Positions 1-9,290 of a stretch of DNA of 64,000 bases are shown one piece after another. The notes beneath the pieces were generated by a model. It ran no database searches, was not told where the DNA came from, and saw nothing but the letters and a program-made list of their open reading frames with translations. Numbering within the stretch: position 1 is the first letter of the stretch; every line of letters starts with the position of its first letter. The translations under genes were made by a program, and so were the position numbers. The stretch is from the NCBI RefSeq assembly GCF_000185905.1, contig NC_014923.1, positions 620,001 to 684,000 on the forward strand, written 5' to 3'. The stretch comes from Mesorhizobium ciceri biovar biserrulae WSM1271. GTDB taxonomy: Bacteria; Pseudomonadota; Alphaproteobacteria; Rhizobiales; Rhizobiaceae.

Positions 1-678
1 AGCGACCATTTCGTCATCGGCGCGCGCGCGACCTGGACCGACATCGTCCGCCATCCCTTGCCGCCGGCCTTCGAGGCGCTGAAGCAGGCGGCGCGAGAGG
101 TCGGCTCGGCGCAGATCCAGAACGTCGCCTCGGTCGCCGGCAATCTCTGCAACGCCTCGCCTGCCGCCGACGGCGTGCCGGCCCTGCTCGTCCTCGACGC
201 CGAGGTCGAGCTGCGCTCGGTGGCAGCGACGCGGCACCTGCCGTTGCAGGACTTCATTCTCGGCAATCGCCGCACGGCTCTGCTGCCCGGTGAGATGGTC
301 ACGGCGATCCGCGTGCCGAAGCCCAGCGGCACGTCGGCTTTCGTCAAGCTCGGCGCCCGGCGCTACCTCGTCATTTCCATTGCCATGGTGGCGGCACGTC
401 TGGCCATCGACAATGGCACCGTCCGGCAAGCGGCGGTCGCGGCCGGCTCCTGTTCGGTGGTGGCCAAGCGGCTGGCCGGCGTCGAAGCCGCGTTGTGCGG
501 GCTGCCGGTGGATGGCGAGCTTGCCGATGCGGTCCTGTCCGCGCCGATGAGCGAACTGTCGCCGATCGCCGATGTGCGCGGCAGCGCCGAATACCGGCTC
601 GATGCAGTGCGCGAGATTGTTGCCCGCGCCGTGCTTGCGGCTGTGGGGCGGACGACTGGCGAAGAGGTGGCGGCATGA
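1..678 (+). CDS. Molybdenum hydroxylase FAD-binding subunit (5' partial)
   Basis: C-terminal 225 residues of the medium, FAD-binding subunit of a xanthine dehydrogenase/CO dehydrogenase-type enzyme; the frame is open to base 1, so the start lies outside the window. The FAD-site segment [20 protein letters not shown] is clear at about residues 42-61 of the visible part, followed by the CO_deh_flav C-terminal domain. This subunit passes electrons from the iron-sulfur clusters to an acceptor through FAD. The stop codon overlaps the next start as ATGA, so the two are translationally coupled. Family assignment is secure; the substrate is not known. Confidence 0.9.
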   Translation, partial: SDHFVIGARATWTDIVRHPLPPAFEALKQAAREVGSAQIQNVASVAGNLCNASPAADGVPALLVLDAEVELRSVAATRHLPLQDFILGNRRTALLPGEMVTAIRVPKPSGTSAFVKLGARRYLVISIAMVAARLAIDNGTVRQAAVAAGSCSVVAKRLAGVEAALCGLPVDGELADAVLSAPMSELSPIADVRGSAEYRLDAVREIVARAVLAAVGRTTGEEVAA

Positions 679-3509
679 GCCAGGTTCAACCTGACGTGCG
701 TGAAGCAGTGCCCGACCTGGGCGCCGTTCGGCCTGCTCGCGGCCCGGAGCGCGTTGACATCGCCTTCGAGGTCAATGGCAGCGCCGTATCGGTCAATGTG
801 CCGCCGCTGCGCCGACTGTCCCTGGTGCTGCGCGACGAACTGGGGCTGACCGGCACCAAGGTCGGCTGCGATGCCGGCGATTGCGGCGCCTGTACGGTGC
901 TGGTCGACGGCGATCCCGTCTGCGCCTGCCTGATGTCGGCGGCGTCCGCTGCCGGCGTATCGGTGACGACAGTTGAAGGGCTTGCCAACGGCCGGCTGTC
1001 GGCGTTGCAGGCCTCTTTCCTTGCCCACGGCGCGGCGCAGTGCGGGATTTGCACGCCCGCCCTGTTGGTTGCGGCGACGGCGTTGCTGGAGAAGAAGGCG
1101 AGCCCCACCGAGGTCGAGGTACAGGACGCGCTCGGCGGAATTCTGTGCCGCTGCACCGGCTACCGGAAGATCATTGCCGCAGTGATGGATGCCTCCCTGC
1201 AGGCAGCAAGCCTGGATTTCCGCTTGCCCCGGTCAGGCCACGCGATCGGTTCCTCGCCCATCCGGCTCGACGGCGTGCCGAAAGTCACCGGGGCTGAGAA
1301 ATTCGGCAGCGATTCCTTCCCCGCCGATGCGCTGGCGGTACTGGTGATCCGCTCTCCGCATTATCACGCCAGCTTCGCCTTCGGTGACCTCGATGGCTGG
1401 GCGAAGGCACAGCCCGGTGTCGCCGGCGTCTTCACCGCAGCCGACATTCCGGGAAAAAACTGTTTCGGCGTCATCGGCCCCTTCGCCGACCAGCCGGCAC
1501 TGGCCGAAGGGTTTGCCCGCCTTCGCGGTGAGGCGGTGGCGTTGGTCGCTGGCGAGCGCGAGGCGATGCTCGATATCGACCTCTCGGATTTTCCGATCCG
1601 CTGGACCGAATTGCCGCATGTTCTCCAATCCTGCGAAGCGCGCGCCGGCGGTGCCAAGCTCATCCATGAGAACAGACCGGCAAACCTGCTGACCTCCGGC
1701 TTCGTCGAACGCGGCGATCCGGAAGGGGCCCTTGCCGGTGCAGCGTTCACGGTTTCCGGCGTCATCGACACCTCCTATGTCGAGCACGCCTATATCGAAC
1801 CGGAAGCCGGCTATGCCTATGTGGACGGCGACACGCTGGTCGTCGTCGCCTGCACCCAGGCGCCCTATATGGACCGCGACGAGACGGCGAAGGTGCTCGG
1901 CCTTGCCGTCGACAAGGTGCGCATCGTGCCGACCGCGACCGGCGGCGGTTTCGGCTCGAAGCTCGACGTCTCGCTGCAGCCGCTGATCGGCCTAGTGGCG
2001 ATGAAGACAGGGCGGCCGGCGGCACTTGCCTACACCCGCACCGAATCGATGATGTCGACCACCAAGCGCCATCCGGCCGAGATGAAAGCGACCATCGGCG
2101 CCGATGCCGACGGCCTTGTCACCGGCATGATTTTTGAAGGCGATTTCAACACCGGCGCCTATGCAAGCTGGGGCCCTACCGTGGCCAACCGCGTGCCGGT
2201 GCACGCCTCCGGACCCTACGCGACGCCGAACTACCGCGCCGAAGGCCGCGCCATCCATACGCATGGGCCGATCTCCGGCGCCTTCCGCGGCTTCGGCGTG
2301 CCGCAAGCGACGATCATGCAGGAGACCCTCTATGATGAGCTGGCCGGCAAGCTCGGCATGGACAGGCTCGATTTTCGCTTGAAGAATTGCCTTCGTAACG
2401 GCTCCGAAACGGTCACAGGACAGCTTCTGGACTCCGGCGTCGGCATTGCCGAATGCCTCGAATCGCTACAGCCGCATTGGGCGCGCGCGGCGGCCGATGC
2501 GGAGGCATTCAACAGTGCCAACACAGATAGAAAGCGCGGCGTCGGCATCGCGTCCTGTTGGTATGGCTGCGGCAACACCTCGCTGCCCAATCCGTCGACC
2601 ATTCGGGTCGGCATCGCGGCCGGCGGCACGGTCATCCTGCACCAGGGCGCGGTCGATATCGGCCAGGGTTCGAACACGGTCATCGCCCAGATCTGCGCCG
2701 ACGCGCTCGGCCTGCCGCTGGAGAGATTCCAGCTGAAGAGCGCCGATACATCAATTACTCCCGATGCCGGCAAGACATCGGCCTCGCGCCAGACCTTCGT
2801 CACCGGCAAGGCGGCCGAAAAGGCCGGCCGCGCCTTGCGTGAAAAGATCCTGCGTTTCGCCAATGTTTCGGAAAAAGCCGCTCTCCAACTCGACGGCCCG
2901 GCGATCGTCATCCGCGAAGGCGAAGCCACCCGCCGCATCGATCTCACGACGTTGGACCTGGATGCCGAAGGCTTCGTCTTCCGCGCCGAGGAGACCTACG
3001 ACCCGCCGACGCTGCCCCTCGACGCCAAGGGCCAGGGCAAACCCTACGCCGTTTACGGCTATGGCGCGCAGATCGCCGAACTGGAGGTCGATCTCAAGCT
3101 CGGCACGGTGAAGCTGATCAAAATCACCGCCGCGCATGATGTGGGCAAGGCGATCAACCCGCTGCTGGCCGAAGGCCAGATCGAGGGCGGTATCGCGCAA
3201 GGCATCGGCATGGCGCTGATGGAAGAGTACATCCCCGGCCGCACCGAGAACCTGCACGACTATCTCATCCCGACCATTGGCGACGTGCCGCCGATCGAGA
3301 CCATCCTGATAGAAGTTCCGGATCCGGAAGGACCCTTTGGCGCCAAGGGTTTGGGCGAGCATGTGCTGATCCCGACTGCGCCGGCGATCCTCAACGCCAT
3401 CCGCCACGCCACCGGCGTTCTGATCACCAAGGTTCCGGCGACGCCGACGCGTATCCGCGCTGGCATCCGCGAAAAAGATGGCATCCGCGAAAAGGAGGCA
3501 CGCCGATGA
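675..3509 (+). CDS. Fused 2Fe-2S / molybdopterin-binding subunit of a xanthine dehydrogenase-family hydroxylase
   Basis: 944 residues joining two normally separate subunits. Residues 1-175 are the small iron-sulfur subunit: a plant-type 2Fe-2S cluster (C65, C70, C73, C85) and a second cluster (C123, C126, C158, C160). From about 190 onward is the molybdopterin subunit with GGGFGSK, GAFRGFG and, near the C-terminus, GAKGLGE, whose Glu matches the catalytic Glu of the family. These enzymes hydroxylate heterocycles or aldehydes with water as oxygen donor. The ATG at 675 was chosen over an open extension back to 495 because it overlaps the upstream stop and begins just before the ferredoxin fold. 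Together with the FAD subunit it should form the complete enzyme. Confidence 0.9.
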   Translation: MSQVQPDVREAVPDLGAVRPARGPERVDIAFEVNGSAVSVNVPPLRRLSLVLRDELGLTGTKVGCDAGDCGACTVLVDGDPVCACLMSAASAAGVSVTTVEGLANGRLSALQASFLAHGAAQCGICTPALLVAATALLEKKASPTEVEVQDALGGILCRCTGYRKIIAAVMDASLQAASLDFRLPRSGHAIGSSPIRLDGVPKVTGAEKFGSDSFPADALAVLVIRSPHYHASFAFGDLDGWAKAQPGVAGVFTAADIPGKNCFGVIGPFADQPALAEGFARLRGEAVALVAGEREAMLDIDLSDFPIRWTELPHVLQSCEARAGGAKLIHENRPANLLTSGFVERGDPEGALAGAAFTVSGVIDTSYVEHAYIEPEAGYAYVDGDTLVVVACTQAPYMDRDETAKVLGLAVDKVRIVPTATGGGFGSKLDVSLQPLIGLVAMKTGRPAALAYTRTESMMSTTKRHPAEMKATIGADADGLVTGMIFEGDFNTGAYASWGPTVANRVPVHASGPYATPNYRAEGRAIHTHGPISGAFRGFGVPQATIMQETLYDELAGKLGMDRLDFRLKNCLRNGSETVTGQLLDSGVGIAECLESLQPHWARAAADAEAFNSANTDRKRGVGIASCWYGCGNTSLPNPSTIRVGIAAGGTVILHQGAVDIGQGSNTVIAQICADALGLPLERFQLKSADTSITPDAGKTSASRQTFVTGKAAEKAGRALREKILRFANVSEKAALQLDGPAIVIREGEATRRIDLTTLDLDAEGFVFRAEETYDPPTLPLDAKGQGKPYAVYGYGAQIAELEVDLKLGTVKLIKITAAHDVGKAINPLLAEGQIEGGIAQGIGMALMEEYIPGRTENLHDYLIPTIGDVPPIETILIEVPDPEGPFGAKGLGEHVLIPTAPAILNAIRHATGVLITKVPATPTRIRAGIREKDGIREKEARR

Positions 3510-5047
3510 GCGAGCTTGCCGAACGCTTCGAGACCCATGATCCCGGCGAGAAGCTGGTGGCGGAGAAGATCCGCTGCGATGCCTGCCCGGTGATGTGCTA
3601 CATATCAGATGGGCGCACCGGCGCCTGCGACCGCTACGGCAATGTCGGCGGCAGGATCGTGCGGATGGACCCGCTGACCATCCTCGACCATGCGGCCGAG
3701 GCCGGCGCGGCAATCGTGCCCTTCGTCGCGGAGGGCGAACAATGGGACGGCGAACTGGTCAACACCGGCCGTCGCTTCGTCACCGCAATCGGCGCCGGCA
3801 CCACCTATCCCGACTACAAGCCGGCGCCGTTCATCGTCAGCCAGGAAGTCGAAGGCGTCGATCTCGTCACCGTCGTCACGGAAGGCATTTTTTCGTACTG
3901 CGGCGTCAAGGTGAAGATCGACACCGACCGGCATATCGGACCCGAGACGGCTATTGTGCGATCGCAAGGCGAGGCAATCGGCCATGTCACGACGGGCGAG
4001 TATGGCTCGCAGATGCTGTCGCTGGGCGGCGTGCATCATCTGACCGGCGGCTCGAAGGCCGAAGGACGCGCCACCTGCGACGCGCTGCTCAATCTGTGCA
4101 ACCGCAAGCCGGTGGAACTCGCCATCGACGGCGGCGCCGCCATAACAGTCGAAGCCGGCAAAGCGCCTGTCATCGACGGCAAGCAGGAACATCGCATGCG
4201 CGTCGGCTGCGGCTCGGCGACCATCGGCATGTTCGCCACGCAATGGCGCGGCCTTGTCGACGAGGTGGTGGTGGTCGACGACCACATCACCGGCGTCGTT
4301 TCCGAGCATCAGGCCGGCAAGGTGCTGGGCTGGCAGGACACAGGGATAAAGATCATCGGCCGCCGTTCGACGCCGGGCCGCTATTTCAAGGTGTCCGAGC
4401 CAGGCCTCGGCTGGGGCGGCACCAGCATTTCAGACCCGCTGTCGATCCTTGGCGAGTGGAACGCCAAGAAGGGTGCGCGGCCGGGCCTGTCATTGCTGAT
4501 GGTTTCGACCACCGGCGAGCAATTCGCCTATTACGAGCTCGACGACGAGTTGAAGCCGGTGCAAAAGCCGTTTCCGGAACGGCTGCAAAAATCGGTCGGC
4601 CTGATCGAGGACAATTGCGAGCCGGCTTTGTGCACGGTGCTGTTCATCGGCGGCGCCGGCGGTTCGCTGCGCGCCGGCGTCACCGAAAACCCGGTCAATC
4701 TCACCCGCTCGGTTCAGGGCCTGACCACCTATGTCACGGTCGGCGGCGCGCCGGTCTATGTCTGGCCGGGCGGCGGCATCACGCTGATGGTCGATGTCAC
4801 ACGGGTGCCGGAAGGCGCCTTCGGCTATGTGCCTACACCGGCGCTGGTGGCGCCGATCGAATTCACGCTGCGCCGCGACGACTATGTCAGGCTCGGCGGG
4901 TACGAGGCGGAGATCCGCAGCGTCGAGGATATTGTCGCAAAAGGCGGTGAGTACCTGAATCCGCGCCGCGGCACAGGCGCCGAAGCCAACAATCCATGGC
5001 CGCCACTCGCGCAGCTACGTCGTGCCGGCTCGAACGGGGCCGGGTGA
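3506..5047 (+). CDS. 6-hydroxynicotinate reductase-like iron-sulfur protein
   Basis: 513 residues. The N-terminus carries C24-x2-C27-x3-C31-x9-C41, a plausible 4Fe-4S site, followed by a long Gly-rich domain. By recall it matches proteins annotated as 6-hydroxynicotinate reductase, after the Eubacterium barkeri enzyme that reduces 6-hydroxynicotinate to tetrahydro-6-oxonicotinate with reduced ferredoxin. The start overlaps the hydroxylase stop by 4 bp. A hydroxylase followed by a ring reductase is a logical pair for an N-heterocycle, but no other nicotinate-catabolism genes are visible, so the true substrate is open. Confidence 0.7.
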   Translation: MSELAERFETHDPGEKLVAEKIRCDACPVMCYISDGRTGACDRYGNVGGRIVRMDPLTILDHAAEAGAAIVPFVAEGEQWDGELVNTGRRFVTAIGAGTTYPDYKPAPFIVSQEVEGVDLVTVVTEGIFSYCGVKVKIDTDRHIGPETAIVRSQGEAIGHVTTGEYGSQMLSLGGVHHLTGGSKAEGRATCDALLNLCNRKPVELAIDGGAAITVEAGKAPVIDGKQEHRMRVGCGSATIGMFATQWRGLVDEVVVVDDHITGVVSEHQAGKVLGWQDTGIKIIGRRSTPGRYFKVSEPGLGWGGTSISDPLSILGEWNAKKGARPGLSLLMVSTTGEQFAYYELDDELKPVQKPFPERLQKSVGLIEDNCEPALCTVLFIGGAGGSLRAGVTENPVNLTRSVQGLTTYVTVGGAPVYVWPGGGITLMVDVTRVPEGAFGYVPTPALVAPIEFTLRRDDYVRLGGYEAEIRSVEDIVAKGGEYLNPRRGTGAEANNPWPPLAQLRRAGSNGAG

Positions 5048-5931
5048 TGCAAGGCCCGCAAGCCCATTGGCTGCAGGACGGCAAACGGCTGCATCTCAAC
5101 CACGGGCCGATCGACCTGATCGTCGAGGTTTTTGGTGAGGCGGATGAATGCCGCCGAGCCTATGAACAGGCCATAGCGCGGTTCCAGACGATCCTAGTGG
5201 AGCTGGTCGAGGAACTCCCCGAATTGCGGCTGCCGGCGTTTTTCCTGGCGCCGCGCACCTTCGCCGGCCCGACGGCGCGCCGCATGGAGGCAGCCGTCAT
5301 GCCCCTGGCGGAATGCTTTATAACTCCGATGGCGGCCGTCGCGGGATCGGTAGCCGACGAAATGCTCGCCGCATTGCATGCCGGTCGCAAGATCGAGCGC
5401 GCCTATGTCAACAATGGCGGCGACTGCGCGCTCCATATCGGCAAGGGCCAGTCGATGGGTCTGGCGGTAGCCGGTACCGGCAACGGCATGACCGACCGGA
5501 TCACGATCCGCGCGGAAGATGGCGTTCGCGGCGTCGCCACCAGCGGTTGGCGTGGCCGCTCCTTCTCGCTTGGCATTGCCGACGCCGTCACCGTGCTGGC
5601 GCGGACCGGCGCCGAAGCCGATGCGGCGGCGACGCTCATCGCCAACGCGGTGGACCTGCCCGGCAATCCCGCCATCAAGCGCATTTCCGCACACGAACTG
5701 TCGCCCGACAGCGATCTCGGCTCGCGGCTGGTGACGCAAGGCGTCGGCACGCTTGCCCTTGGCGAAGTGGCGCGCGCGCTGGACAATGGCCTTGCCGTCG
5801 CCGAAGATTTTCGCCGGCGGGGGCTTATTGCCGGGTCGGCGCTGTTTCTCGGCGGCGAGATCCGCATCAGTGGCTCGGTTGCGCTTGCCGCGCCCAACGA
5901 AACTTCGAGGGAGGAAGTTGCCCATGCCTGA
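5047..5931 (+). CDS. UPF0280 family protein
   Basis: 294 residues from ATG 5047, which overlaps the previous stop as TGATG; a GTG one codon earlier (5044) is an alternative. The sequence has the look of the uncharacterised UPF0280 family: an N-terminal stretch reading LIVEVFGEADECRRAYEQA and a Gly/Ala-rich C-terminal half with AVAGTGNGMTDRITIR. No signal peptide or membrane segment. Its biochemical role is unknown; its fixed place between the reductase-like protein and the AA_synth protein suggests a shared pathway. Confidence 0.7.
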   Translation: MQGPQAHWLQDGKRLHLNHGPIDLIVEVFGEADECRRAYEQAIARFQTILVELVEELPELRLPAFFLAPRTFAGPTARRMEAAVMPLAECFITPMAAVAGSVADEMLAALHAGRKIERAYVNNGGDCALHIGKGQSMGLAVAGTGNGMTDRITIRAEDGVRGVATSGWRGRSFSLGIADAVTVLARTGAEADAAATLIANAVDLPGNPAIKRISAHELSPDSDLGSRLVTQGVGTLALGEVARALDNGLAVAEDFRRRGLIAGSALFLGGEIRISGSVALAAPNETSREEVAHA

Positions 5932-6508
5932 GTTTCCGATCCGCAAGATCGCGGTTCTGACCGAAGAGATCTTTCACGAGGGCGGGCCGGTGGCCAAGGT
6001 GCCGCGCCGCCGTGCCGCCGCCATGGCGCTGGTAAAGAACCCGTTCGCCGGGCGCTATGTCGAGGAGCTGCAGAGCGCCATGGACGATCTCAAGCCGCTC
6101 GGCCTGCTGCTCGCCGACCGGCTGATCGCGGCGCTCGGCGGCGACGTCAAGCAGATCGACGGCTACGGCAAAGGCGCCATTGTCGGCACCGCAGGTGAGC
6201 TGGAACACGGCGCGCTCTGGCATGTGCCCGGCGGCTACGCCATGCGCGAGCGGCTCGGCGACGCCAAGGCGATCGTGCCGTCGGCCAAGAAGGTCGGCGC
6301 TTTCGGTTCGAAGCTCGACGTGCCGCTCGGCCACATCAACGCCGCCTATGTGCGCAGCCATTTCGACGCCATGGAAGTCGGCATGTCCGATGGTCCGTGC
6401 CCCGACGAGATCCTGTTCTGCCTCGCCATGACTTGTGGTCCGCGCATCCACGATCGCATGGGTGGTCTCGCGGCCGATGACATCAAAGCCTGGGATGGGC
6501 TGCGGTGA
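5924..6508 (+). CDS. Amino acid synthesis (AA_synth) family protein
   Basis: 194 residues from ATG 5924, preceded by a good Shine-Dalgarno (gaggaag) inside the end of the upstream gene (8 bp overlap). It resembles the small AA_synth family (PF06684), with IRKIAVLTEEIFHEGG at the N-terminus and VGTAGELEHGALWHVPGG around residue 90. The family name comes from an old genetic suggestion; no reaction is established. Soluble, no signal. The gene is in operon with the hydroxylase and reductase-like genes. Confidence 0.75.
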   Translation: MPEFPIRKIAVLTEEIFHEGGPVAKVPRRRAAAMALVKNPFAGRYVEELQSAMDDLKPLGLLLADRLIAALGGDVKQIDGYGKGAIVGTAGELEHGALWHVPGGYAMRERLGDAKAIVPSAKKVGAFGSKLDVPLGHINAAYVRSHFDAMEVGMSDGPCPDEILFCLAMTCGPRIHDRMGGLAADDIKAWDGLR

Positions 6509-6966
6509 GCGGCGAGGACAATCTGCTCAAGCTGGTCGAGGTCGAGGCGCCGGACGACCAGGATTACCTCCTGCAGGAGCAGGTCGGCTTCATCCTGCGC
6601 AAGGCGCATCAGCGCCATGTCGCGATCTTTGCCGCGCATATCGGCGATCTGACGCCGCCGCAATTCGCGGCGTTGGCCAAGCTGCGTGACGTCGGCGAGA
6701 CCTCGCAGAACCAGCTCGGCACGCTGATAGCGATGGATGCGGCGACGGTGAAGGGCGTCATCGACCGGCTGAAGGCGCGCGGCCTGGTCGAGCTTTCCAG
6801 GCACGAGGTCGACAAAAGACGGCTGCTGGTCAATCTGACCGCGGCAGGCCGCGATGCCATCGAGCGCCTGATCCCGCTGGCGCGCGAGATCACAAAGGAG
6901 ACGCTGGCGCCGCTCTCGGCCAAGGAGATCGCCACCTTCATGAAGCTGCTGGTGAAGCTGGCTTAG
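6505..6966 (+). CDS. MarR family transcriptional regulator
   Basis: 153 residues from GTG 6505 (GTGA overlap with the upstream stop). Winged-helix MarR fold: DLTPPQFAALAKL, then the recognition region QNQLGTLIAMDAATVKGVID and the wing HEVDKRRLLVNLTAAG. MarR proteins bind palindromes and are often released by small aromatic ligands. As the last gene of the operon it is the natural candidate to control it, probably in response to the pathway substrate. The operon promoter is outside the window, so no operator can be shown. Confidence 0.88.
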   Translation: MSGEDNLLKLVEVEAPDDQDYLLQEQVGFILRKAHQRHVAIFAAHIGDLTPPQFAALAKLRDVGETSQNQLGTLIAMDAATVKGVIDRLKARGLVELSRHEVDKRRLLVNLTAAGRDAIERLIPLAREITKETLAPLSAKEIATFMKLLVKLA

Positions 6967-6970
6967 ACCC

Positions 6971-6996
6971 GCCGGGCGCCAAAGGAGGCACCCGGC
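6971..6996. terminator. Hairpin between convergent genes
   Basis: GCCGGGCGCC and GGCACCCGGC form a 10-position stem with one C/A mismatch around a 6-nt loop, in the 42-bp gap between the MarR gene (+) and the ABC binding-protein gene (-). Its position suits a shared transcription stop, but neither strand has a clear T-run, so it may be Rho-assisted or an mRNA-end stabiliser. Confidence 0.45.
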
Positions 6997-7008
6997 AGGA
7001 AGTTTGCC

Positions 7009-7977
7009 TCAGAGGCCGTTGTCCTTCAGCACCTGGGCGGCGTTTTCCTTGGTGATCTTCTCGGTTGGTAGGGTAATGGTCTTTTCGACTTTCTCGCCGT
7101 TGAGGAACTTGATCGCCTGGCGCAGGCCCTCGGCACCGGGAGTGACATAGGTGAAGGTCGCCGTCAGCTCGCCCTTGTTCACCATCTGCACGCCTTCATT
7201 GGGCAGGCCGTCGATACCAATGAACTTGATGTCCTTCTCGCGGCCGACATCCTTGGCGGCGAGATAGGCGCCATAGGCCATCGGGTCGTTGTGGCCGTAG
7301 ACGAGATCGATCTTCTCGTTGCTCTTCAGCGCGTTGGCCATCAGATTGTAGGCCTGGTCCTGCTTCCAGTCGCCCGATTGCTGGTCGAGCAGATATTTGA
7401 TGCCCGGCTCCTTGTCGGTGAATTCGTGAAAGCCGTCATGGCGGTCATGCGCCGGCTGGGTGCCCATGCCGCCCCAGATCTCGACGACATTGCCTGCAGC
7501 CTTGCCCTTGCCGCCCAGCAGTTCGACGGCATATTCGCCGGCCGCGCGGCCGATCAGCGCGTTGTCGCCGCCGACGAACTGCGTGTAGTCCTTGGTGTCG
7601 ACATTGCGGTCGAGCACGAAGACCGGGATCTTGGCGTCGATCGCCTGCTGCACGACGCCGGTCAGGCCGGCCGATTCCTTCGGTGACACCAACAGCGCAT
7701 CGACCTCCTGGCGGATCAGGTTCTCGACATCGGCGACCTGCTTTTCGGTCTTGTCCTCGCCGTCGGTGATGATCAGCTCGACCTCGGGGTGCTTGGCGGC
7801 TTCGGCCAGGATGTCTTTGTTGAACTGCGCGCGCCAGGGCTCGATGGTCGTCACCTGCGAGAAGCCGATCTTCCACTTCTTGTCCTGGGCATAGGCATTG
7901 CCGGTGGTCAGCAGCGCGGTGGTGGTCAGCAGTGCCGCGGTCACGGCGGCAAGCTTCAGCATGTCACGTCGTTTCAT
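7009..7977 (-). CDS. Sugar-type ABC transporter periplasmic binding protein
   Basis: 322 residues, RbsB-like periplasmic binding protein (Peripla_BP_4). An N-terminal signal peptide (KRRDMLK, then a hydrophobic run) is probably cleaved after AYA at residue 30. The mature part has two alpha/beta lobes typical of ribose/galactose-type binders, with DALLVSPKESAGLTGVV and VFVLDRNVDTKDY in lobe 1 and FIGIDGLPNEG in lobe 2. Third gene of the operon; its ATG overlaps the permease stop by 4 bp and is preceded by a GGAGG site within the permease. The ligand is probably a monosaccharide or polyol, not identified. Confidence 0.92.
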   Translation of the reverse strand: MKRRDMLKLAAVTAALLTTTALLTTGNAYAQDKKWKIGFSQVTTIEPWRAQFNKDILAEAAKHPEVELIITDGEDKTEKQVADVENLIRQEVDALLVSPKESAGLTGVVQQAIDAKIPVFVLDRNVDTKDYTQFVGGDNALIGRAAGEYAVELLGGKGKAAGNVVEIWGGMGTQPAHDRHDGFHEFTDKEPGIKYLLDQQSGDWKQDQAYNLMANALKSNEKIDLVYGHNDPMAYGAYLAAKDVGREKDIKFIGIDGLPNEGVQMVNKGELTATFTYVTPGAEGLRQAIKFLNGEKVEKTITLPTEKITKENAAQVLKDNGL

Positions 7978-9290
7978 TTTTTGTTTCCTCCGAGATTGAG
8001 AGACGGTGTCTCTTGCGACGGCCGCTTTGCCGCGGCCGTTTCCTTGTGCGCCGATTGCCCGCCGGGCAGGCGCAGATAGGCCAGGAGATCACCGGCATTG
8101 CGCTCCTGCACGAGCACGGTGCCGATGATGATCATCCCCTTCAGCACCAGCTGAAGGTTCGAATTGATGTTGTGGAGCTGCAGGATGTTGGAGAGCAGAC
8201 CGAAGATCAGCACGCCGCAGAACGTGCCGATGAGGCTGCCGCGCCCGCCCATCAGGCTGGTGCCGCCTATGACCACAGCGGCAATGGCGTCGAGCTCCAG
8301 CCCGGCGCCGGCATCCGGCTTGCCTTGCCGGTACTGCGCGACATAGAGCACGGCGGCAATGCCGGCGAGCAGCCCGGAGACGGCATAGGTGGCGATCTTG
8401 ACGCGGCCGGCGGCGATGCCGGAGAGGCGCGCCGCCTCCTCGTTGCCGCCGATGGCATAGACATAGCGGCCGAACGGCGTGAAGCGCAGCACCGCGCCGT
8501 AGATCACGATGGCGCCGAGGAAGAACAGGCCCGGCATCGGGATGATGCCGAACACCAGCGAGCGCAGGATCTCGAAATCGGCGGTGGCGTTGGAGCCGGT
8601 ATAGACCGGCAGCACCGCATTGTTCTGGCCGGCGGTCAGCCGTGCGATGCCGAGCGCCGTCACCATCATAGCCAGGGTGACGATGAAGGGCTGCAGCCGT
8701 CCGGCAACGATGATGAAGCCGTTGAGCGCGCCGAACAGCAAACCAACGCACGGCGCCACCAGCAGCACGCCGAGCACGCCGAATTTCGGCTCGATCTGCG
8801 GCAGCAGAAACCACAGCGACAGGCAACACAAGACCACGCCGACGACGGCGGGCGTGATCAGGCCGCGAATCCCGTCCAGCCTGATCTCGCGGACGAGATC
8901 GGCGCCGGCACGGGACTTTGCCAGGTTCTGGAAGATGAAGCGGGTGACGACGAAACCGAGGCAAAGCGCCACCAGCGCGACGGTCGGCACGCCCAGCACG
9001 ACGCCCGGCGTCACGCCTGGGACCGTCAGCAGCATGGCACAGACCACCGAGCAGATGGCCATCAGCGAGCCGACGGAGAGATCGATGCCGCCGGTGATGA
9101 TGACAGCCGTCATGCCGGTGGCGATCAGCCCGGTGGTCGAGACCTGGCGCAGCACGTCGAGCAGGTTGCCGTAGGAGAGGAAGATGTTGTTGCCCTTGGA
9201 ACTCATCGGCGAGCCCAGCACGCCGATCAGGAAGATGGCGATCAGGCCCCAATAGAGCTTGGTACGGGACAGGAGTTTCAGGGCAGTCAT
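7974..9290 (-). CDS. Sugar-type ABC transporter permease with a long internal insert
   Basis: 438 residues, RbsC-like inner-membrane permease (BPD_transp_2). ATG at 9290 overlaps the ATPase stop by 4 bp. The family motif ITGGIDLSVGS lies at 65-75; FGALNGFIIVAGRLQPFIVT follows only at about 186-205, about 80 residues later than in ordinary RbsC proteins of about 320-330 residues. The extra segment (about 100-185) has a basic linker and further hydrophobic stretches. The C-terminus also has a polar tail of about 30 residues. It forms the channel through which the binding protein delivers substrate. Confidence 0.9.
   Translation of the reverse strand: MTALKLLSRTKLYWGLIAIFLIGVLGSPMSSKGNNIFLSYGNLLDVLRQVSTTGLIATGMTAVIITGGIDLSVGSLMAICSVVCAMLLTVPGVTPGVVLGVPTVALVALCLGFVVTRFIFQNLAKSRAGADLVREIRLDGIRGLITPAVVGVVLCCLSLWFLLPQIEPKFGVLGVLLVAPCVGLLFGALNGFIIVAGRLQPFIVTLAMMVTALGIARLTAGQNNAVLPVYTGSNATADFEILRSLVFGIIPMPGLFFLGAIVIYGAVLRFTPFGRYVYAIGGNEEAARLSGIAAGRVKIATYAVSGLLAGIAAVLYVAQYRQGKPDAGAGLELDAIAAVVIGGTSLMGGRGSLIGTFCGVLIFGLLSNILQLHNINSNLQLVLKGMIIIGTVLVQERNAGDLLAYLRLPGGQSAHKETAAAKRPSQETPSLNLGGNKK

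Noticed and set aside
495..674. N-terminal extension of the fused hydroxylase gene
   Set aside because: It overlaps the FAD subunit gene in another frame, is Arg/Cys-rich without family similarity, and the ATG at 675 has the usual stop/start overlap.
3506..5047. Complete nicotinate catabolic pathway
   Set aside because: Only the reductase-like protein suggests it; no enamidase, hydroxylase-specific or later pathway genes are visible.
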